From Pantanalinema sp. (GTDB taxonomy: Bacteria; Cyanobacteriota; Sericytochromatia; S15B-MN24; UBA4093): a stretch of DNA of 64,000 nucleotides. How positions within the stretch are numbered: the first letter of the stretch is position 1; each line of letters starts with the position of its first letter. The stretch lies in assembly GCA_036704125.1 (NCBI GenBank), contig DATNQI010000102.1, forward strand, positions 24,745-88,744, written 5' to 3'. The translations under genes were made by a program, and so were the position numbers. Of this stretch, positions 57,457 through 64,000 are shown piece by piece. Below the pieces are notes generated by a model. The model ran no database searches, had not been told where the DNA came from, and saw only the letters and a program-made list of their open reading frames with translations.

Positions 57457-59751
57457 TTACTGCGGGGAGGGTGGGCTGAGCGTCAGGTCGCGGACCTCGC
57501 CCTCGGCGAGGGTCACGCTCTGGCGCAGCACCGCGCCGTCGGCGAGGACGAGGGCCACCTCATGCTTGCCCGGCTCGAGATGGGCGAAGCGCCAGCGCCC
57601 CTCGGCGTCCGTCTGGCCGTTCCACAGGCCGTCGAGCGTGACAAGGGCGTTGCCCAGGGGCAAGCCGCCGGCTTGCACCCGCACGGCGAGGCTCGCCGCC
57701 TGGGGCGGCTTGGGCAAAAGACCGAGCAGGATGCCGTAGGCCTCCTTGCGCGCCGAGGCCGCCGGATCGTCGGCCGAGAGGCCCTGGATGCCGTGGGTGA
57801 CGGTCACCGAGGGGCAGCTGGTCTGGATCAGGACGTAGGTCGAGTCGGGGGCCGTCGTGCCGTCCTTCAGGGCGCCGTCGTAGGCGAGCAGGGCCTCGCG
57901 CACGGCGATTGCGACCTGCTTGCCCTTGGCGCTGGTCGGATAGTGGGAGGTGCGGACGCTGTCGCTCGCATGGTGGCCGATGGTGAGGAACAGCCCGGCT
58001 CCCTGGGCGTTGGCCGCGCGGATCCGCTGGATGTCGCCAGGGCCTTCGTCGAGCCCTCGGGTGAGCTGCACCCGGGCGCCTGCCGTTTCCAGGTAGCCTC
58101 TGAGGTGATCGGCCACCAGCCAGTTGTATCCGGAAAGCCGGCGCCTGAGCGGATCGCGCTCCTCGCTGCCCCCTTCCGGGTTGAGGACGATGAGCTGGTC
58201 GCGCAGCGCGGCCGGGGCGATCGCCGCCAGGCGCACCTCGAGCTCGCGGGGGGCCGAGAGCGAGTGGGTCTGCGGGCGATAGCCCGGCAGCGAGACGCGC
58301 ACCTCCTTGAGGCCGGCAGGAAGCGTCTCGAAAAGCCAGTAGCCGCTCTCGTCGCTCGCGGTGACGAGGCGATCCGTCGCGCCCACCGCGACGACGGCGG
58401 CGCGCTCGAGCGGCTGCGACTCGGAGCCGAGCACGCGCCCCATCAGGACGAACGAGCGGGCGGCGGGCAGCGGGTAGCGGCCTGAAGCCGTGCCCGCCTT
58501 GGCCGTCACGACCAGCTTGGGCTTGGGGGCGCGGACGTGGTTGGTCGCCATACCGCGCGTGGTGCGCGTCTGCTGCCAGGTGAGGCCGCCCCCATCGAGC
58601 TGCCAGGTCACGGCCGTGCCGTCGGCCACCGGCAGGCCCATGGCGTCGAGCACCCGGGCGCGCAGCGGCAGCATGCCGTCGTCGGGGAGGGAGGAAAGGG
58701 GGCTCTGCAGGCGGATCTCGGCGGCGGGACGATCGACCGTGAAGGTGAGCGTGCGCAGCGGGGCGGCGTTGCCTCCCACGTTCCGCGCCGTGAGGGTCGC
58801 CGTGTGAGGGCCGTTGGCAAGCGGCTCCTTGAGGGTGTGGCGCACGGTGCGGGTCTCAAGGTCGTAGAGGGCGCCTAGCCTGGTGCCGTCCAGGAAAAGG
58901 CTGACCGAGGCCGGGTCGATGGCGCCGCCTCCGCCGTCGAGGCGGGCGGTTAGGGTCGTGCGCGAAGCGTCCGGGCTCGCTTGCTGGTTGAAGGCGACGA
59001 CGCGCGGGGTCCCCTTGGCGAAGTAGTCGAGGATCCCGGCGAAGTAGGCCTGGGCCTCGAGCAGCTGCTTCTCGGGCGATCGCAGCTTGGCCTCGGTCGA
59101 AGGGTGGGACAGGTAGGAGGCCTCCCCGAGGATGGCGGGGACCTCGGCGTTGCGCAGCACGGCGTAGTTGCCGGGCACCAGCTTCTCCTGGGGCAGGCCC
59201 AGGTTGCGCAGGAGGTGGCGGTGGATGCTGGCGGCCGCGTCGGCCGAGGGGCCGGGGTCGTCCATCTTGTAGTAGGTCTCGGTCATCAGGCGCTCGTGCT
59301 TGGGGTCGAGCGTGGCGTTGTGGTGGACCGAGAGGAAGAGGTCGGCCTGGGCGGCGTTCGCGATCGCGATGCGCGCCTTGAGGTCGTCGGCGAGGCCCGA
59401 GCCGGCGGGGGCCACGCCGGTGTCGCCCTCGCGGGTCAGGATGACCCTGGCGCCCGCCTCGCGAAGCAAGGAGGCGAGGGCCTTGCCCACCCCCAGGTTG
59501 ACCTCCTTCTCCGTCAGGCCGGCGGGGCCGACGGTGCCCGACTCCTTGCCGCCGTGGCCGGGGTCCACCACGATCACCCGCCCCTTGAGCGGGGTCTGGC
59601 CGGGCCCGGGCAGGGCATCGACCAGGGCGTCGTAGGTCCGGTCGACGACGGGGGTGGGGACGTCCTGGTCGCCTCTGGCGAGGGTCGCAGCACAGCCGGA
59701 CACGGTGAGCGTCAGGGCGACGAGGCCGGAGAGGAGGCGCAGGCCGTGCAT
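57457..59751 (-). CDS. Lipoprotein amidase with a second, degenerate amidase domain
   Basis: This 764-residue protein has a lipoprotein signal (LVALTLTVSGC). Its first domain is an N-acetylmuramoyl-L-alanine amidase of the Amidase_3 type with zinc ligands in VVDPGHGG, the KEVNL Glu and LFLSVHHNA, and the catalytic Glu in GEASYLS. Ig-like and carboxypeptidase-regulatory-like segments follow (about 270-510). A second amidase-like fold (about 520-690) reads LIVLNPEGGSEERD, LFLTIGHHAS and THGIQG, with Glu where the first zinc His should be. A final beta domain ends the protein. ATG 59751 with GGAG five bases upstream is used; the much longer open frame upstream is antisense to other genes. Confidence 0.85.
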   Translation of the reverse strand: MHGLRLLSGLVALTLTVSGCAATLARGDQDVPTPVVDRTYDALVDALPGPGQTPLKGRVIVVDPGHGGKESGTVGPAGLTEKEVNLGVGKALASLLREAGARVILTREGDTGVAPAGSGLADDLKARIAIANAAQADLFLSVHHNATLDPKHERLMTETYYKMDDPGPSADAAASIHRHLLRNLGLPQEKLVPGNYAVLRNAEVPAILGEASYLSHPSTEAKLRSPEKQLLEAQAYFAGILDYFAKGTPRVVAFNQQASPDASRTTLTARLDGGGGAIDPASVSLFLDGTRLGALYDLETRTVRHTLKEPLANGPHTATLTARNVGGNAAPLRTLTFTVDRPAAEIRLQSPLSSLPDDGMLPLRARVLDAMGLPVADGTAVTWQLDGGGLTWQQTRTTRGMATNHVRAPKPKLVVTAKAGTASGRYPLPAARSFVLMGRVLGSESQPLERAAVVAVGATDRLVTASDESGYWLFETLPAGLKEVRVSLPGYRPQTHSLSAPRELEVRLAAIAPAALRDQLIVLNPEGGSEERDPLRRRLSGYNWLVADHLRGYLETAGARVQLTRGLDEGPGDIQRIRAANAQGAGLFLTIGHHASDSVRTSHYPTSAKGKQVAIAVREALLAYDGALKDGTTAPDSTYVLIQTSCPSVTVTHGIQGLSADDPAASARKEAYGILLGLLPKPPQAASLAVRVQAGGLPLGNALVTLDGLWNGQTDAEGRWRFAHLEPGKHEVALVLADGAVLRQSVTLAEGEVRDLTLSPPSPQ

Positions 59752-59759
59752 TCGAACTC

Positions 59760-60968
<1,209 letters not shown>

Positions 60969-60974
60969 GGCGTG

Positions 60975-62219
60975 CTAGATGGTCCCTTCGAGGTGATGAA
61001 AGACGAGCCCGGTGGGCGCCTTGGGAAGGATCTCCGCGGTGCGGGCGGGGGCGGTGGCCCGGGGGGCGGCTTCGAGCCGGGGGGGGGGCAGCAGGAAGGC
61101 CAGGTCGAACTCGCCCGAGCCCATCCCCACCAGCACCTCGCGCACCTCCCGGGCGTACGAGACGGCGCCGTCCGCCGGACTCAGGCCCAGGACCCCCGAG
61201 AGCACCCGGTCGTGAAGCTGCTCGGCCTCGAGGCCGTCCTCCTTGGGGGAGAGGGCGTAGTACGTCCGCTCGCTGGTGCGCAGCATGCCGAGCCTCGAGG
61301 CGCCGTCGTGGAGCGCGCTGAGCTGCTCGGGGTCGGGGCGATCGTCCGAGAGGGCGTGCGGCTGGATGTCGTAGTGGGGCGAAAGCCGCTCCAGGAAGTC
61401 GGCCGGCACCTGTGGCGCCTTGACCAGGCGGTGGACGGCAGAGAGGCGCAGCCCGGGATCCTCGGTGTCCACCAGGAGCATCATGGCGTAGTTGTGGAGG
61501 CCGTTCGCGGCGTCCGCGCCGTTGGCGTTGAGGTGGTCGCGGTAGGCGAGGGCCGCCTCGTAGCGGTAGAGGTCGTCGGCGAGGTAGAGGGGGCTGGTCG
61601 CAAGCGCCTCCTGCACCCGCTCGATGAGGCCGGGGTCGATCAGGCGCCAGAGGCGGTGCTGCTCGCCCTCCTCGTCGGTGAGCGAGAGGAAGGGGGGCAT
61701 GGCCTTCTCCTCGAGCAGGATCTCGGCGGCGAGCTGATCGGGATCCTCGTAGAGGGCCACGATGGGGGCCATCTCCACGTGGGTGGCCTTGAGCAGCGCG
61801 AGCCGATCCAGCGTGAGGTCGGGCCGGGGAGCATCCATCACGCGGACGTTGCCGGTCTCGATGTCCTCGAGCCTCACCAGGGCCAAGAGGCCGAGGCGGT
61901 TCTCGGTGTCGTCGCCGTCCGGCGCGATGAACTCCTGCTCGTAGATGTAGAAGCCCGGGATCTCGTCCCGGCGCAGGATGCCCTCCGAAAGCCACCGGGT
62001 CATGGTCTCGGCGGCACGGCTGTGGCGGTTGATCACCGCGTCGTCGTCCGGGTCGTCCTGGCCGTAGTCCAGGCGCACCGCGTTGTGCGGATGGCGCAGG
62101 TAGTAGCGGAAACGCTCCTGCTCGCTCAGCGCGTGGCGCGGCGGGCAGAGCACGCCTGACAGGTTCGGCACGTTGCCCATGTGGTAGCGGATGCCGCGGA
62201 AGGGGTGCAGTTCAGCCAT
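60975..62219 (-). CDS. DUF1015-family protein
   Basis: This 414-residue protein matches the DUF1015 family by its start (LHPFRGIRYHMGNVPNLSGVLCPP) and by NAVRLDYGQ, FYIYEQEF and DADDLYRYEAALAYRDH-like segments (here LADDLYRYEAALAYRDH), where DGHHRYE is usual. The family function is not established; members often neighbour serine/phosphonate metabolism genes, which are not seen here. It is probably cytoplasmic and heads a minus-strand operon with rlmI and the amidase. ATG 62219 follows GAAGAGG; an upstream in-frame ATG would add 11 residues. Confidence 0.85.
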   Translation of the reverse strand: MAELHPFRGIRYHMGNVPNLSGVLCPPRHALSEQERFRYYLRHPHNAVRLDYGQDDPDDDAVINRHSRAAETMTRWLSEGILRRDEIPGFYIYEQEFIAPDGDDTENRLGLLALVRLEDIETGNVRVMDAPRPDLTLDRLALLKATHVEMAPIVALYEDPDQLAAEILLEEKAMPPFLSLTDEEGEQHRLWRLIDPGLIERVQEALATSPLYLADDLYRYEAALAYRDHLNANGADAANGLHNYAMMLLVDTEDPGLRLSAVHRLVKAPQVPADFLERLSPHYDIQPHALSDDRPDPEQLSALHDGASRLGMLRTSERTYYALSPKEDGLEAEQLHDRVLSGVLGLSPADGAVSYAREVREVLVGMGSGEFDLAFLLPPPRLEAAPRATAPARTAEILPKAPTGLVFHHLEGTI

Positions 62220-62238
62220 CGTCGCCTCTTCAAGCAAA

Positions 62239-62317
62239 AGAGCATCTAACAAAACCAGGCATGTTACGACCGTGGCCGCCGTGGGCGGCTAGGCGGAACA
62301 GTTTTGTTAGACGCTCT
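62239..62317. repeat. Inverted repeat between divergent DUF1015 and helicase genes
   Basis: Arms of 17 bases, AGAGCATCTAACAAAAC (62239-62255) and GTTTTGTTAGACGCTCT (62301-62317), are reverse complements with one mismatch around a 45-base GC-rich centre. CATGTTAC also occurs on both sides (62260-62267 and 62328-62335). Each divergent transcript would thus start with nearly the same sequence. It may be a shared operator, paired promoters, or a small MITE-like element. Confidence 0.6.
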
Positions 62318-62374
62318 AAAGACCATCCATGTTACACGGCGCCGGATACGCTCGCAAGCACGGGCGATCCCGCG

Positions 62375-62380
62375 TAGAAT
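62375..62380 (+). promoter_or_regulatory. Helicase gene -10 element
   Basis: TAGAAT lies 40 bases upstream of the helicase ATG. It is the same hexamer used in the extended -10 elements at 13599 and 15436, though here without TGn. Confidence 0.4.
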
Positions 62381-62420
62381 GGGAAGGTCCCCCGAGCGCC
62401 GAGCTCAAGTAGAGGCCGTG

Positions 62421-63773
62421 ATGACCGTCGAAACCACCTTTGAATCCTTCAAGCTGCGCGAGGAATTGCTCGCCGGTCTGCGTCGCCGGGGCTTCAAGCA
62501 CCCGACCCCGATCCAGGCGCTCGTGATCCCCGAGGTCGGCAAGGGGCGCGACCTCATCGTCCAGGCCCAGACCGGCTCGGGCAAGACCCTGGCCTTCGGC
62601 TTGCCGCTCCTGGACCGCGAGCCGGTGGACGAGAAGGCGCCGAGCGTGCTCGTCATGGCGCCGACCCGCGAGCTCGCCAAGCAGATCCGCACCGAGCTGA
62701 TGAGCATCCTCGGCGGCCTCGAGCGCCGGGTCGTGGCCCTCTCGGGCGGCGAGAGCCTCGACAAGCAGGTGGACCAGCTCAAGCGCGGCGCCCACGTGGT
62801 CGTCGGCACCCCCGGGCGCATGGTGGACCTCCTGAAGCGCGGCGCCCTCAACCTCAAGCACGTCCGGACCGTCGTGCTCGACGAGGCCGACGAGATCCTC
62901 GCCAAGGGCTTCGAGCAGGAGCTGCTGGCCCTGGTCGAGCGGATGCCCCAGGCGCGGCACACCATGCTCTTCTCGGCGACCATGCCCTCGGCGGTCCAGC
63001 GCCTGGCGGACGCGGCCCTCAACAACCCGCACCGGATCAAGGTGGCGCATGCCCCCGAGACCCCGCCCGAGATCGACCACTTCATGCTGGAGACCAAGGA
63101 CGAGTTCCGCCTGGCGGCCCTGGTCTCGTGGCTCAAGGCCGAGCGTCCCTTCATGACGATGGTCTTCTGCCGCACCCGCATCGAGACCGAGTGGCTCTCC
63201 GCGCAGCTCTCGCTTCTGGGTCTCGACAACGAGTACTTGAGCGGTGAGCTCTCGCAGGCCAAGCGCAGCCGCATCCTCGACGCCTTCCGCAGCGGCGATC
63301 TGCCCCTGCTCATCGCCACCGACCTCGCGGCGCGCGGCATCGACGTGGAGGGCGTGACCCACGTGGTCAACTACACGGTGCCCACCCACACCGAGACCTA
63401 CGTCCACCGCACGGGCCGCACGGGCCGCGCGGGGCGGCGCGGCGTCGCCCTGACGCTGGTCGGCACCCAGGAGCGCAACGCCCTCCAGGCGATCCAGAAG
63501 CTGGTGCCCATCGAGGCCTGGCGCGGGCTGAAGGTGGATCCCCTGCCGCGCAACCGCGCCCTGACGACCGAGGCGCCCAGCCGCCCGTCGCGCGCGGCGC
63601 ACGGCACCAAGCCCGCCCCCGGCAGGCCCGTGGCGAAGGCCGCTCCGGGCAAGGCCGCCGTCACCAAGGCCGCCCCGGCGAAGGGCCCCAAGAAGCCCGC
63701 AGGCCCCGCCAAGCCGGGCAAGCCCGCCAAGGCCGGCTCCCCCAAGCAGGGGCAGACCCGGGGCCGCCGCTAG
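62421..63773 (+). CDS. DEAD-box RNA helicase
   Basis: This 450-residue ATP-dependent RNA helicase has all family motifs in order: Q motif (GFKHPTPIQ), AQTGSGKT, APTRELAKQ, GTPGRMVD, VLDEADEIL, FSATMP, then ATDLAARGIDVEGV and YVHRTGRTGRAGRRG. After residue 375 a low-complexity tail rich in Pro, Ala, Lys and Gly (KPGKPAKAGSPKQGQTRGRR) should bind RNA. RhlE- and CshA-like proteins have similar layouts. ATG 62421 is chosen, five bases after AGAGG; GTG 62418 is adjacent. Confidence 0.95.
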   Translation: MTVETTFESFKLREELLAGLRRRGFKHPTPIQALVIPEVGKGRDLIVQAQTGSGKTLAFGLPLLDREPVDEKAPSVLVMAPTRELAKQIRTELMSILGGLERRVVALSGGESLDKQVDQLKRGAHVVVGTPGRMVDLLKRGALNLKHVRTVVLDEADEILAKGFEQELLALVERMPQARHTMLFSATMPSAVQRLADAALNNPHRIKVAHAPETPPEIDHFMLETKDEFRLAALVSWLKAERPFMTMVFCRTRIETEWLSAQLSLLGLDNEYLSGELSQAKRSRILDAFRSGDLPLLIATDLAARGIDVEGVTHVVNYTVPTHTETYVHRTGRTGRAGRRGVALTLVGTQERNALQAIQKLVPIEAWRGLKVDPLPRNRALTTEAPSRPSRAAHGTKPAPGRPVAKAAPGKAAVTKAAPAKGPKKPAGPAKPGKPAKAGSPKQGQTRGRR

Positions 63774-63774
63774 C

Positions 63775-63826
63775 AAAAAAAACTTCCCCGCCCCACCAGG
63801 GGGCGGGGTTAGGGGTGGGGGGATCC
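63775..63826 (-). terminator. Terminator of the minus-strand gene; hairpin element copy 2
   Basis: The stem CCCCGCCCC / GGGGCGGGG with loop ACCAGG (63786-63808) borders a run of eight A (63775-63782), which is a T-run on the minus strand. It therefore terminates the hemolysin III-type gene and may also serve the helicase gene. The GC part and GATCCCCCC end match the element at 6081-6124 in opposite orientation. Confidence 0.65.
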
Positions 63827-63850
63827 AACCGTTCCGAGTCCCGGTCCCGG

Positions 63851-64000
63851 CTAGAGGATCACCGAGGCGATCGCCGCGAAGTGCGCGATGCTCGCGGCGA
63901 TGACCAGCGCGTGGAAGATCTCGTGGTAGCCGAAGACCGCAGGCCACGGGTCGGGCCGCTTCAGCGCGTAGACCACGGCCCCCAGGGCGTAGAGGATCCC
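63851..64000 (-). CDS. Hemolysin III/YqfA-family membrane protein, C-terminal part
   Basis: The last 49 residues of a protein whose start lies beyond the window. They read GILYALGAVVYALKRPDPWP, then FGYHEIFHALVIAASIAHF and end AIASVIL. The two helices and the HEIFH...H pattern match the C-terminus of the hemolysin III (PAQR-like) family, where the histidines are metal ligands. Family members are seven-helix membrane proteins linked to membrane-energy or lipid homeostasis. The stop is TAG at 63851-63853. Confidence 0.8.
   Translation of the reverse strand, partial: GILYALGAVVYALKRPDPWPAVFGYHEIFHALVIAASIAHFAAIASVIL

Overview
The window is high-GC DNA from a Gram-negative-type (diderm) bacterium. 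I infer an outer membrane from a beta-barrel protein ending in Phe, many lipoprotein signal peptides and Tat/Sec exports. The palindrome GCGATCGC (HIP1), a hallmark of the cyanobacterial lineage, occurs about 40 times by eye, roughly ten-fold or more above chance for this composition. No photosynthesis gene is seen, and complex I has the full NADH-oxidising NuoE/F/G module that photosynthetic cyanobacteria lack. A non-photosynthetic relative of Cyanobacteria (Sericytochromatia-like) is my best guess. It is an inference.

Layout: (1) 1-6835, nitrate reduction: a cut-off cytochrome b-like membrane protein, a NarB/NasC-type molybdenum reductase, a four-cluster ferredoxin subunit, a Tat-exported Rieske protein, a small membrane protein, a NarK-type transporter, a decayed moeB remnant and moaD/moaE for molybdopterin. 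(2) 7078-15360, housekeeping: uvrA, an unusual endonuclease V, a lipoprotein, a DEDDh exonuclease, a Nudix hydrolase and a MidA/NDUFAF7-type methyltransferase. (3) 15361-29432, a complete 14-gene nuoA-N operon ended by a perfect palindrome. (4) 29443-30968, a small histidine kinase and a DosR/NarL-like response regulator. (5) 31185-35841, an unknown lipoprotein, then a Fur-box operon: porin-like protein, FMN-binding protein, PepSY-type membrane protein with an Asp-box insert, and ApbE. (6) 35958-41865, four surface lipoproteins, two with C-terminal formylglycine-generating-enzyme/C-type-lectin folds and divergent tails. (7) 42001-52979, lipoate and 2-oxoacid dehydrogenase genes (lipA, E1alpha, E1beta, E2, E3, lipB), interrupted by a chemoreceptor, a ghost of a second E2 gene and a phospholipase D-like gene. 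(8) 52980-62219, two histidine kinases, a lytic transglycosylase, a tandem amidase, an RlmI-type methyltransferase and a DUF1015 protein, all on the minus strand. (9) 62421-64000, a DEAD-box helicase and the end of a hemolysin III-family gene.

Together the genes describe a respiring heterotroph: 2-oxoacid oxidation supplies NADH, complex I feeds quinone, and nitrate is a likely acceptor or nitrogen source. The points most worth following are the Fur-controlled flavin operon with its Asp-box/PepSY fusion, the DosR-like regulator with two matching palindromes in front of minus-strand genes, the MidA-nuo linkage, the endonuclease V with substituted catalytic residues, and the paired lectin-fold lipoproteins.
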